The notes under the pieces are model-generated. The model was given only the letters and a program-made list of their open reading frames with translations. It did no database searches and was not told the origin of the DNA. From NCBI GenBank assembly GCA_963277665.1, contig OY728145.1:952979033-953043032 (forward strand): a stretch of 64,000 nt of DNA, written 5' to 3'. Of the stretch, positions 50,690-61,825 are shown one piece after another. The translations under genes and the position numbers were made by a program. Numbering within the stretch: position 1 is the stretch's first letter; each line of letters opens with the position of its first letter. The stretch comes from Viscum album. Lineage: Eukaryota > Streptophyta > Magnoliopsida > Santalales > Viscaceae.

Positions 50690-51925
50690 GCTCTTTAGGG
50701 CCTCGTCGAGTGCCTCACACATGTCTGGTGATAGGCAAAGAGCCTCAAGAATAGAGAGCCTCACTGGAATGCTGGCAAGATGTTTTAGGACATCGTACTT
50801 CCATGCCAAGTGCGAAATTCTGCTTACAGGAAGGCGCTCTGCAATTGGAGGCACGACAGGCCCCGCCGGCTGGACCGGCAGCTAGCTAGTGCTAGGTATG
50901 TCTCGTTTCTCTCTAGTCAAGGCCTGATGAGAAACTGCTGGATGAGAGCTGGAAAACTAATATTGTCTTGTAGTAGGGCGAGACTGGATGTGGTGCCAAC
51001 AAAGCAGCTATTCCTGATCTAGAAGCACGAACTGCGGTGGAGGTAGATTCGAGGACACCAGATGAGGAGGTTGTGTGTGCTGAGCTCTGCGCTGGGAATG
51101 CTATCTAGTTTCAGTGGCCTGCATGGTCTGGCTAAAAATGTTAGCTAATGTGCCTTGATGACCCATATGGTCGCGGCTCCGCCGACGTTGGCATCGGCTG
51201 GGGACATTGGGGAGGTCCGCCTGGCGTTCCACTTCTTCGGAAGTCATATAGGGATTTACCATCTCCACGGTATTAACCAAATCGTACCCTTGACTGTCGC
51301 CTCATGAATAATCCACCACTGGGTGGATTCTGGGAGGGATCCTCATCTCATGGGGCATGGAGTCCCCAAGAGTGTGGGATGACGATGACATTGGTGGAGC
51401 ATGATGATTCTTCTTGCGCCGCTGATGCTTGCTCTTCTAGGAATATGCTGGCTGAGATGATGACGCAGAAGTGCTAGTCGCAGCTTCTAAAGGCTCTGGC
51501 TGATTCAGGCATTCCCGAATAATACCATGGGCATCAGCGACTATTTTACGAGCCATCCAGTCATCGTACTTCTGGGATCTGCAGCTGGGAACCTGCTGCC
51601 ACTCAACGTCGTCATCGCTACCACTTTATGACCTCCCAATAACACCCGCCACGTATTTCGGGGACGGGCCCATCCCGACTATGTAGATATCGACCTGGTC
51701 ATGGATCCAGTCTTTAAATTCATATCATTTCCTGTGGGTGTGCCCTAGAATCCGATGACAGGGGTTGTATTTGGTGTGATCGGTGAAATTCTCCTCTTCT
51801 GGCCTTCTACACTCAGGTAGGTGCACAATCCCTTGCTCTAGGAAACTACAGAAGTAACCGGGGACCTGATCCCTGCTGAATGAGTAAGTCTGTTTTCTTT
51901 CCTCCAGATAGGGGGATCTAGGAGC
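50690..51925 (-). pseudogene. gag: gag C-terminal part of the giant element
   Basis: The minus strand encodes a repeat-derived peptide running into ERKQTYSFSRDQVPGYFC, then YNPCHRILGHTHR (a C...H...H arrangement like the single knuckle-like motif of Tat gag) and YEFKDWIHDQV. Further downstream come basic and Ser-rich segments. Stops interrupt it (for example directly after GHTHRK). The usual gag core with conserved Trp and Phe positions is not visible; the region upstream is a 48-bp tandem array instead. The start is unknown. Confidence 0.6.
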
Positions 51926-52712
51926 CTGGAAGGCGTCAAAGCCTGGAGAGTTGGTACGATTGGGCGATATAGCCCAGAATGCATGGATGCCTGGAGAGTC
52001 AGTACAATGGGGAGAAAAATCCCAGAATTCGTGGAAGCCTAGAGAGTCGGTAAGATGGGGCAAAGGAGCTCGGAATGCGTGGAAGCCTGGAGAGTCAGTA
52101 AAATAAGGCGAAGGAGCCCTGAAGGTGTCGAAGCCAGGATGTCGGTACGATGGGGCGAAAGAACCCGGAAGGCGTGGAAGCCTGGAACGTCAGTATGATG
52201 GGGCGAAGGAGCCTGGAAGGCGTAGAAGCCTGGAGAGTCGGTACAAAGGGGTGAAGGATCCCGGAAGGCATGGAAGCCTCGAGAGTCGGTACCATGGGGT
52301 GAAGGAGCCCGGAAGGCATGGAATCCTAGAGAGTCAGTACGATGCGGCGACGGATCCCGGAAGGCATCGAATCCTGGATGTCGGTACGATGGGGAAAAGG
52401 AAACTAGAAGGTGTGGATTCCTAGAACATCAGTATGATGGGGAGAAGGAGCTGAGAAGGCATCGAAGCCTGGACATCAGTACGATAGGGTGAAAAAGCCC
52501 GGAAGGCGTGGAAGCCTAGAACGTTGGTATGACAGGGAAATGGAGCCCGGAAGGCGTAGAAGACTGTAAGGTCAGTACGATGGGTTGATGGAGCATGGAA
52601 GGCATAGAATCCTGGACGCCGGTACGACGGAGCGATTGAGCCCTAAAGGCGTCGAAGCCTAGAGAGTCAGTACGACGGGGCGAAGGAGCCCAGAAGGCAT
52701 AAAAGCCTTCGT
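51925..52712 (-). repeat. 48-bp tandem array, about 16-17 units, before gag
   Basis: Plus-strand units resemble GAAGCCTGGAGAGTCGGTAC followed by GATGGGGCGAAGGAGCCCGG. Most are 48 bp, several 47 bp. In the frame that leads into gag the last units read TDSPGIHAFWAISP-like peptides. The 47-bp units shift the frame, so the array as a whole is not open. Confidence 0.87.
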
Positions 52713-52769
52713 TACGAATGGTGGTGGAATGAGGAGCACCTCGGTAGTGGCTGTTGATAATGGTGTATG

Positions 52770-53482
52770 GTCGAAAAAGAGCCGATAGAGTTGGGGGAAT
52801 ATGCCCCATGTGCGGCCTCTTGAGGCTACAGAGTTGGTGAGGAGCTGATGGAGTCAGGTGGCGGATGCCACCTTCAGGGCCTCTTGAGGTGGCAGAGTCA
52901 GTGTGGAGCTAAAGGAGTCGGGTGGCGGATTCTACCTACGCCGCCTCTTAAGGCGGTGGAGTCAGCAGGGAGCCAATGGAGTGGGGTGGAGGATTCCACC
53001 TTCGTGACCTCATGAGGCTGCGGAGTTGTCGAGGATCTGATGAATTCTTGTGGTGGATGCCACATGTGCGGCCTCTGGAGGCGACAGAATCAGCGAGGAG
53101 CTGAAGGAGTGGGGTGGAAGATGCCACCTTCGCAGCATCTTGAGGTGGCAGAGTTGGTGATGAGTAGAAGAAGTCAGGTGGTGGATGCCACCTGTGCGGC
53201 CTCTTCAGGCGGCAGAGTCGGTGAGCTAAAGCAGTGAGATGGCGGATACCACCTGCGCGGCCTTTTGAGGCAGCTGAGTCGGTGAGGATCCGAAGGAGTT
53301 GGTGGAGCATACCACCTACACAGCCTCTTGAGTCAGCGGAGTCGGCAAGGAGCCGATGAATTTGGGTGGTGGATGCCACCTGCAAGGCCTCTTGAGGTGG
53401 CGGAGTCGGTGAGGAGCCGATGGGGTTGGGTGGCAGATGCCACCTGTGCGGCCTCTTGAGGCGGTGGGGTCGGCGAGGACCC
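52770..53482 (-). repeat. 64-bp double-hairpin array, 11 units, beside the PBS
   Basis: The motif CCTCTTGAGG recurs at 52816, 52880, 52944, 53008, 53072, 53136, 53200, 53261, 53324, 53388 and 53452, so the period is 64 bp with two short units. Each unit has two potential hairpins: GCCTC/GAGGC with a 2-nt loop, and GGTGGC, a GGAT or AGAT loop, GCCACC. Several units show paired changes that keep the second stem (GGTGGA/TCCACC; TGTGG/CCACA). The period is not a multiple of three, which argues against a protein repeat. Confidence 0.88.
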
Positions 53483-53607
53483 GATGGACCGTAGACTTCA
53501 AACACCGGATGTTACTCATCCTCTCACCTATAATGGAGAGGGGATTCACATGGGTGATTCCTCAATTTTCCAGACACATTTGGTCTACTCGCTATTGAAG
53601 GATAAGA

Positions 53608-53627
53608 GATTCACGTCAGCTTCACCA
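53608..53627 (-). promoter_or_regulatory. Primer-binding site of the giant element (tRNA-Trp type)
   Basis: The minus strand reads TGGTGAAGCTGACGTGAATC a few bases after the LTR end at 53632. From memory the complement of the 3' end of plant tRNA-Trp is TGGTGAACCCGACGTGAATC, giving two mismatches in 20. The second Tat element has TGGTGAACTCGACGTGAAGC at 63251-63270, also two mismatches, at different positions. The site lies exactly where homology to the 3' LTR ends. Confidence 0.78.
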
Positions 53628-55269
53628 TTTCTATTTCCGACACTTTTTTCGGGGCACACACGTCTGTTTTCATGAGTGAGACAGGTGTGGCCTTTTTACC
53701 TAGCATTTATGCTTTCCCAAGGTGTGCGGCATCTGTTCCTTATTCAGGGACATTTTATCTATGATCGAAATGGGATGATGGGATGTCGTTTCTTCCTTCC
53801 GTGGATTCCTTCTCATGACTCATCACCTAGTTTGGGTCTCCCTCATAGATTTAAGTCATTGTTTGTGAATCTCATTCCCGGTGCCATATCTTCATCTATG
53901 TCGGTTAATTACACTACTCCCTTCAAAACATTCCTTGGGGTCTTGACATTGTAGCAACCTTCGGTTGGAGTAGATGACAACATCAGACATGTCAGGGCAT
54001 CTATGTGTGTGTGGCATTTAGGGAAACTGTATTCTTCCTCATAAGAGGGAATCCCAAGGGTGTAAAACCCGAGTCATCCCATGTCAAATATGAGGAATCA
54101 TATTCCGTAGGCATGCATCTATGGTTTTCCTCATCTTCCCATGTTTAACATTGGGGATTCAGCATGTTTAACATCTTGCAAATACGGTTACTCCAAATGA
54201 GTTCATCCGAGGTTTTCCTCAGGCATCTCATGTTTATCATGAGGTTGACCACAAGATTAATGTCTTGAAAAGACGGAATTAGGGTGATTAGAATGTCCCA
54301 TAGAGATGGATCAGAGGTGGTGTGTCCCTTATAGAAAAGATGTCACACCGTGAAATCTTATCTGGACAACAGTGGGGGCGGATCAGGGAGTGTGCACCCC
54401 AGAATAGGGGAACACCACGGTTTACCATTGGCTGCGATTGAACCTCATGGAGGTTTCCTACATACCCTGTGTAGAAGAAAGGGATCAAAACCCACTTAGT
54501 TCGAAGCGGTGATAAATCAGGGTGTACACAGAGGACAATGACCCAGAGATATGGTGGGGCTTACGCATGGATAACGGCCCATGTAATGCTAGGAGCAGCG
54601 AGGAGGTGGATGGCATGATCCCAATGGGATGTGATGGCCCGGGTGATAATCAGGATAGATGATGGAGAGTTGAATGAAGTGGAGGGGGAATGAAATGGGA
54701 CCATCGCAAGGGATATGGTGAATTTGTTCTTGAGCCTCAAAGAGTCCTCCTACATATGCCCGTGGTAGGGAATCAAAGTCCACGTAGTTCAGGTAGGGGT
54801 GTCGGTGAACCGCCGTGAAGATAGACTGGGGGTCCGATGGGTGTTGGGCTTGACCCTCAGGGAGGTTTCCTACATCCCATGACTTGACATGGATCAAAGT
54901 CCACGTAGTTCATGTTGTGATGGGAATACAATTTAACATCATGTAGGACGGGGGGTGAACCGGTGTGAAAGGGGTCGGAACGACCGGGTGTTTGGATTGA
55001 ACCTCGTGTAGGCTTCCTATGTACCATGCCTTGACATGGATCAAAGTCCCCATAGTTCAGGTTGGGTGTCACAGTCGGTGATTACTCAAAGATCACGTGA
55101 GTCGTTCTTGGTGTGAGAAACAAGAGGTACCATAGACCTGACAATCACGTTGTGAAAGATGCGTCCATGTGATGTGGAGTGGGGCTTATGTATGGAGCGG
55201 ACCAAACATGAAACAGGGGCTTACGCGTGGTTATCATCCCGAAGAGGTTTGGACTTACTCTTAGAGGGA

Positions 55270-55808
55270 ATCCCATGTTCCACTGTGGAGCGACGATTGT
55301 GAATGGGGCTTACAAGAGGAAGCTACCCGGGTGCTGCTATGGAGCGGTAATCGTGGATGAGGCTTACTCAAGGAAGTCCCAGGAGTGCCGTTATGGATCA
55401 GCAATGGTGAATGGGGCATACACAAGGAAGCTACCTGGGTACCACTAAGAAGTGGAAATGGTGGATGGGGCTTACACAAGGAAGATGCTCGGGTGCTGCT
55501 ATAGAGCGACAATCGTGGATGGGGCTTACGCAAAGAAGTTGCCCGGGTGCCGCTATGGAGCGGAAATTGAGGACGGTGTTTATGCAAGGAAGCATCCTGG
55601 GTGCCACTATGGAGCGACAATTGTGGATGGGGCTTACGCAGATAAGATGCTCAGATGCCGTTATGGTGTGGCAATCGTGGATGGGGCTTACGCAAGGAAG
55701 CTTCTCGGGTGCCTCTACGGAGTGACAATGGTGGATGGGGCTTATGCAAGGAAGATGCCTGATTGCCGCTATGGAGCGACAATCGTGGATGGGGCTCACG
55801 AAAAGAAG
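55270..55808 (-). repeat. 54-bp tandem array in the 5' LTR, about 10 units
   Basis: Same unit as at 38270-38757, with the plus-strand GTGGATGGGGCTTACGCAAG recurring every 54 bp between 55298 and 55784. It has one more unit than the 3' LTR. Confidence 0.88.
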
Positions 55809-57631
55809 ATTCCCATAATGTCTTCCTCATGTCTGTCTATGAGGGAATCCCAAGTCACTAGTGGGTTGAGGCCTTCACCTATGCGCTAGTGCACAAGCGA
55901 GATAATGCCAAGGGCATTGGAATCAGTCCGAACAAAGGGATATGAAATGTGTGAATCACATGCCCAACATTCGGAACATGGTGATGGTGGCGTGATGACG
56001 GGGGATGATTCTTGACCTTGTTCGAAACACAACATCCATATCACGTTATTTTGAAATGGGGAAAACATATGAGAGTTCACGGTTGACCGTGTTTGAAACA
56101 GAGGACCTGGCTCAATGTGTAATCCATAGTCTTCCAGGGTGTTGGCCCAGGATGGTAGTTGAGCCGATGCGGCATGGGTCTAGGCCATTATGGGGTCCCT
56201 TTAGACATGGAAGGGGATGAGGATCTGAATGAAGGACACGCAAAGCATGAGGTGGTGTGATGGAATGTTTGAACGGATTCCAATGCTCTTGAAATTACGC
56301 CACTGTAATCATGGTATTAGTAATATCATGCTTGGAGAATAAGGTACCTCTCATAAGAGGCATCCTATGTCCGGAACATTGGGATTACTACATTTTAATG
56401 TCATGTAGGGAGGACTGTTGGCATCTCATTCTTGGAGCATATGGAATCTCTCATAAGAGGCATCCTATGTCTAGAACATAGGAATTACTACAGTTTAAAG
56501 TCATATAGATAGGACTGTTGGCATCTCATGCATGGAGTATAAGGCATCTATTATTTGGAGTAAGAGGAATTCTATTTTTGGAACATTGGGAGTACTACAG
56601 TTTAGAGTCATATATTTAGGACTATTGGCGTCTCATGCTTGGAGCATAAGACATGTCTTATTTGGAGTAAGAGGCATCCTATGTCTAGAACATAGTGTGT
56701 ACTATAGTTTAGAGTCATGTAGATATGACTATTAAGAATAAGGCACCTAGAAATGGTTGGTGTTGTGAATTACGCAAGGGAGGCCCTTTCTGGTTCGACC
56801 TGGCATAAGAGCCAAGTTATAAGGTTTGGAAGAGTTTCTTGAAGAATGGTTCGACTCAAGGTACTCGGGGAATAGATGATGAGGATCTCAACACACAACA
56901 TGGGAATGAAACCAAGATAAATATGTCAACTCAAGGTGTTTCATGGTGTGTGGAGGAGTCTCTTAAATCAAGGTTTTCCACAGGTGGAAGGTAGGTGCGC
57001 ATGAGGGCGCAATGGAAAATCTCAACGTCTCGGCCCGAAAATTCCGTGGTGTGACTCTCAATATTTCATGCGGGTCAGTGATGGTAGCGATGGGACTGGA
57101 CCGATGGGTCGGGACTATAGCTCGACACTACTCTTGAGCAGGGGTGCAGGGGTGCAGCCCCCCATGGTATAGACCGGTGGGTGCGAAGGTAGGAGCTTCG
57201 CAAAGGATAGGTCTTCAGGAAGTAGCTTCGCGGAGCAAAGGTCTCGTGGAGAAAAGCCCTCTAGTGGAGCAAGGGAGACTTACGGAGAAAAGGCCTCTCA
57301 CAGAGAAATGGCGGCTCGTGTAGAAAAGGGCCCTCAGAGTAAGGACTCACGGATCAGTATCACGGATCATGGCCTCAAAGAGCAAGGGAGGATCATGGAG
57401 CAATGGTCTCTCGCGGAACAAAGGGCTCTTGTGTAGTACTCACGGAGCCTGGACTCGCGGAGCAGCATCACGAAGGAAGCTACTCGCAGAGCAAGGGATC
57501 ATGGAGCAGCAACGCAAAGGAAGCTTCTCGCGGAGCACAGCCTTACGGAACAGCAAAGCAGAGCTCTGAGAACCGGGAGATCAGCCGCCCAAGGGGGGAA
57601 GTGGCTATCTGGAGAATGTGGGTGAGCTGGG

Positions 57632-57640
57632 TATTTATAG
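57632..57640 (-). promoter_or_regulatory. TATA box of the giant element
   Basis: The minus strand reads CTATAAATA about 318 bp inside the 5' LTR. The second Tat element has TATAAATAG 294 bp inside its LTR, a matching position. The 3' LTR lacks this region. Confidence 0.7.
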
Positions 57641-57957
57641 GCAAGGGGCACCGCGAAGCAGAGCTCGCTCGGAGCGAAGAAGAAGCTTCCTCCATGGTGG
57701 GTCACGAACGTCAAATGCAGTCACGAAGCGTCCCACCTCCTTACTTCACAGCAGTGTTCCGCTTTTTCGGATGGGTCTTCACAAATGGGCTTCACGGACC
57801 AGTTTTTCAGCCCAACATCAAATGTCCATAACTCCTAATCTGTAAATATATCCGGGCCCTGCGACCTACCACAAAGAAGCTTGTGAAAATGCCTACGATC
57901 TTGAGACGTTTATGGAAGCATCTGGGAATTTTGGGGATGCATTTTCCGGTGCCAACA

Positions 57958-60170
57958 AGTACTCACATAAGACATTCCAGATAATATGACCCAAATTATA
58001 TAATTTTTTATTACCGTGGAAATATTTTTTGGAATATCGTCATAATTATTTTGGGTTCTAATCATAGAAGTCAACTGTTAAAACCATAACAATATGATAG
58101 AAATTATATGAAAATATTATATTAATTTTATAATCATAATGTAAAATATATATTAATTTTTTTGTTAATATTATTATATTTAAATATACATGTATTAATA
58201 ATAAAAAAATATTGGTTCTCAAATAACATATCTAATAGAATCCCAGTTAGACTACAACCAAGTTTGTGTACCCTTCAATCATCTAGTCCTCAATTAATAA
58301 TCATGTTTTTCTCTGTTAAGGCTTTAGTCGATTGGTATGTCATGTTTTAATTGGTAGATATTATTCCTACTAAATCATGGATTCTTTTAGAAATTTACCT
58401 CTATAGATAATACTTCTAATATATGGAATTCCTCAATAGATGTGACCTTGGCACAATTTTTAGATCCACCTCAATAATATTTTTTACTATAGATAGAGAT
58501 ATAATCATAAAATATAGGTAAAACATTAATCCATTTGATTTTGTTTCATATCCCTACAAATTATATTTCTACCTTAGATGTCGTAATATACTCAGATTAT
58601 GTTATAGAATCCATGACCATCGATTAGTTTCATATCTTCAATATCAGAACTCCTACTTTCACATTGAAGATGTATCCAATATGTTATTTTATACTGTCTT
58701 GATCTACATGGAAATTGATTTACACATACTCGTTTAAGACTAGTTCATCAACACCTCCATGAAACTAGAAAATATATTTAGTACAACTTTATTACATTAT
58801 ACTATGCTTCATTAACATCAATTAGTGTTCACCTAGGGTCAACATGATATCTTCTAACCACACCTATAGTTTTGTAGAAATAGAGCCTAGTACATTGAAT
58901 TACAGACATGACTAAACCAATAATAATTGTGTATGGAATCCCTATCATCCATTTTTTTTCATCATCTCTCTGAGGCCGCATTTCTATGAAAAATGTATTC
59001 CATGTGATAATGGATACAATGACATTTGGTATTTCACTGTATAGAATTTCATCAATAAATTTTCAATATATACATCTGTAATTGGGCCTATTAGTCTCTT
59101 AGATATCAAACAATAAAACATAAACCAATGAATATCTGTTTCTTCAAAAGTGTCCATCATGGAGATTAAATTATTCATTCAATATTTAAGAAATAATATG
59201 AAGTTTATTTCATTTACAATAATTATATCTTCATCTACAAATGCTATTATTACAATAAAAACACACCCACTGATCTACTTGTAGACTGAAGTCTCAAAAT
59301 CATATATTTTTTAAAACAAAATTCTATTATTTCTTCTTCAAACTAAATTTTAGATATCAGAAATTTTATATTTAATACATATATGGATTTTTGAAATTTT
59401 AATACCTTATTGGAATCATTTTGGAGACCCAACCAATTTAGGTTATGTCACATTGACATCCTTTTGATGTTTCTTATTATGGAAATTTTATTTGAAATAT
59501 TCTTGTAAAATATCATATTCATGGATAAAAATTAGGGTATATTTAAATATAATTGATTTCAATATATAAATTAGTAAAAACATTTCAGCATAGTAATTTT
59601 AGGGATGTTATTTGTACAATTTGACAGGTACTTGAATCATATAAGTACTGAATTCTCCATCAATGTATAATTTATTTTTGAATACCATATTAAAGAGAAA
59701 GGGTTATAAATAAATTAGAGGATCTACAAAAAATCATAAAGTGGTTTTTCTACATTGAATTATTTTTATATTACATATATTATTATCTCTTCATAGAAAA
59801 TGTTCTAATTACTACTGCTTTTTAAGAAATAAGTCCACTATAAAAAATTAAAAATGATTTACCATCATAAATGTAAAGAATGAAATATAGTTCTTATTTT
59901 TTAAACACTCTTTTACTTACACACAATAGTTGTGCCTCTAGAACATCTTTTTTTGTGGATATTTAGAGAAGTTTTTCCAATTTCCACTCTTGTGTTCATC
60001 AATCCTAGAATTAATTACAACATATATGTATCCCACTTTTTATTTCATAGATGTGAACCCTATCAAGAAATATTTCTTTTATTGCAACTATTACATTTAT
60101 AGTTGGTATTGTATAGGATATTCAGCCTTTTTTTTCTTTAATCTATACAAGGAGACATTTTGAATTAGTA
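57958..60170. other. AT-rich spacer, no gene seen
   Basis: Sequence between the two Tat elements. Base composition drops sharply to AT-rich at 57958 and rises again at about 60171. The minus-strand frame near 58984-59178 resembles nothing I recognise. It may be a decayed repeat. Confidence 0.6.
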
Positions 60171-60464
60171 TGTGTAGACGCTGAAAAAGTCCGTAACTCC
60201 CGGAGGAAGTTTTGAAGTGACGAAGAAAAGTCATATTCAGAGTCAGAGGCCCAATCTGGAGGCCCGGGAAGCGGTGCACGAAATAAAGTATGATCCGCAC
60301 GAAATAATGTTGTGCATGCGAAGTATCCCCTAGATTCACATAATCGAGCCGATGATGCACACCATATTTGCGTGCCCCAGTTCCGCGCAGCGAGATTTTG
60401 CGCGCTGACGACTCCCGACGCGGAAGATTGCGCGCGCCGCCTGGATTCCGCACCAGCTAGGGCC

Positions 60465-60473
60465 TATAAATAG
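60465..60473 (+). promoter_or_regulatory. TATA box of the second Tat-like LTR
   Basis: TATAAATAG lies 294 bp inside the LTR, preceded by CpG-rich sequence with several CGCGC and GCGCGC runs. Transcription would be expected to start near 60500. Confidence 0.75.
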
Positions 60474-60519
60474 AAGGCGAACCCCGACGATTTGGGCATT
60501 GAGGAATTCGGATCTGCTC

Positions 60520-60810
60520 TCGGGCGCGCAATTCGACTCCCCCCGCGTGCAATATGGCTTCCCGGTAATCTCTTTTTTTGTGCAACTTTGCCCCGGGGTT
60601 CACCTTTGCGCGCAACTCCACCAGCTTAAGTGAATTTTCCCCCTCCTCTGGGTTCCTTCCTTGCATGCAATCTGTGTCCAGTGCACACAATTCCCTTCCG
60701 TGCGTGCAATACCTTGCACACCATTCCCTCTCCACGCGTAATTCCCTGGCTCCAACTGTGTACCATCCCAGTGTTTTGTGCACAAACCATCTCTTTGCAT
60801 GCAAAACCCA
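60520..60810 (+). repeat. Degenerate microrepeats, GYRYGCAAT(TCC) type
   Basis: About eleven variants occur just downstream of the TATA box at irregular spacing of 13-55 bp, for example GCGCGCAATTC, GCGTGCAATA, GCATGCAATC, GCACACAATTCC and GCGTGCAATACC. They occupy the same relative position as the 21-bp GCTCCGCGAG repeats of the giant element but differ in sequence. Confidence 0.6.
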
Positions 60811-61825
60811 GGACCCTAGTCATTGACACCCCTTGGCTACCTTTCTACGCCGACACATGATGTCTCCCCGGCTGGGCATGCACGCCATGCGTTGATTTCC
60901 CATACGACCTTCCAGGCTCGTGCGAAGTAACCTCAAGGTCCCTTGGGCGGTGTTTCCTGTTGCGTTGCTTTGCCTTATGCTTTTCCGCTTAGGCACGCTA
61001 ACAGCTATTGCTTCTTCGCATAGCCACGCTAACGTGGACCCCCCAGTGGTTCGCCCTGCGGCCCCCATTCACTACGGCCTTGCTGATGCCTTCCCTCCCA
61101 CATGTGGTAGAGGGCATTGGGCATGTAAGCCCTAGGGGTGTGGAGTGATCCCACCTCATCCAAGCTGCAGGACGTTAAACTGCTAAGCACCTCGTCCTTA
61201 ACACATGACGTTAAACTGTGGTCTAACCCCATGCTTCGCACGCAGGGACCCCCCATCTTGGTCATTTTTTATGCCTCTGGTCTCCACGGGAATGGACTCT
61301 TCCTCTCATGGAATGAGATCCTCCTTGTCGGAGAGGCGTTTGTCCACGGGGGAAGGGCTACCTCAAAGCATAACCCCATAGCCTCTCTTAGGGAAGGTTT
61401 CACCCGTGCATCTCCGTACTTCCCCCAGCCAAGGCCAGTGGAGTCCCTTTCCCACTGTGCTATGTCACACCACGGGCCTCCACCCTCGAGTAAGCCCCAG
61501 GACACAGGGCCTCTAACCACACGTAAGCCCATGTTTCCTCTTTGGGCCGCTCAACGTGTAATCCCCATTCCACTTCTCACGGATGCACCCTTCGCGACAT
61601 GATCATCTGGTCCCTACTGCCTCTTGTTTCCCACACCGAGCATGACTCACGTGGGCTTAGAGCATGCATCAACCATGACATCCTCCTATGGGCTGCCTTA
61701 GAGCGTAAGCCCCATGCCAGCGAACTATGTGGACTTTGATCCGTGCTAACGCATGGTACGTAAGAAGCCTCCACGAGGTTCAAGCCCACCACTCGGTTAT
61801 TCTGACCTCTCCACATCGGTTCCAT

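Larger units (their letters stand above)
25634..57957 (-). mobile_element. Giant Tat/Ogre-like Ty3/gypsy element, minus strand, split by copy B
   Basis: The coding order on the minus strand is gag, protease, RT, RNase H, second RNase H, integrase (about 51.9 to 46.0 kb), flanked by long direct repeats: the 5' LTR at 53632-57957 and the 3' LTR at 25634-25889 plus 36877-40581. Subtracting the nested chromovirus leaves about 21 kb, the size range of Ogre-type elements. The second RNase H placed between RNase H and integrase is the hallmark of the Tat lineage. LTRs start TGTTGGCACC on the minus strand. There is a tRNA-Trp-type PBS at 53608-53627. Flanks are ATTAT (left) and AGTAC (right), so no clean target duplication remains. 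All genes are broken. Confidence 0.87.
53632..57957 (-). repeat. 5' LTR of the giant element
   Basis: This LTR is about 4.3 kb. On the minus strand it runs from TGTTGGCACCGG at 57957 to GGAAATA at 53632. It is collinear with both parts of the 3' LTR. It carries the TATA box (57632-57640), the 21-bp repeats (57215-57560), four hairpin repeats of about 100 bp (56318-56740) and a 54-bp array of about 10 units (55270-55808). The right flank is AGTAC, with no exact partner at 25629-25633. Confidence 0.87.

Noticed and set aside
52948..53505. 185-codon minus-strand frame over the hairpin array
   Set aside because: The 64-bp period shifts the frame each unit, so the peptide does not repeat in register. 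The structure, not a protein, seems to be the conserved part.
57958..57962. AGTAC as target duplication of the giant element with ATTAT at 25629-25633
   Set aside because: Only three of five bases agree in AT-rich flank, which is too weak to claim.
58984..59178. Minus-strand frame in the right AT-rich spacer, considered as a copia or Helitron remnant
   Set aside because: I could not find any catalytic motif or terminus to support either.
60457..60829. Frames on both strands downstream of the second Tat TATA box
   Set aside because: They overlap in several frames across GC-rich microrepeats in the R region and show no domain.
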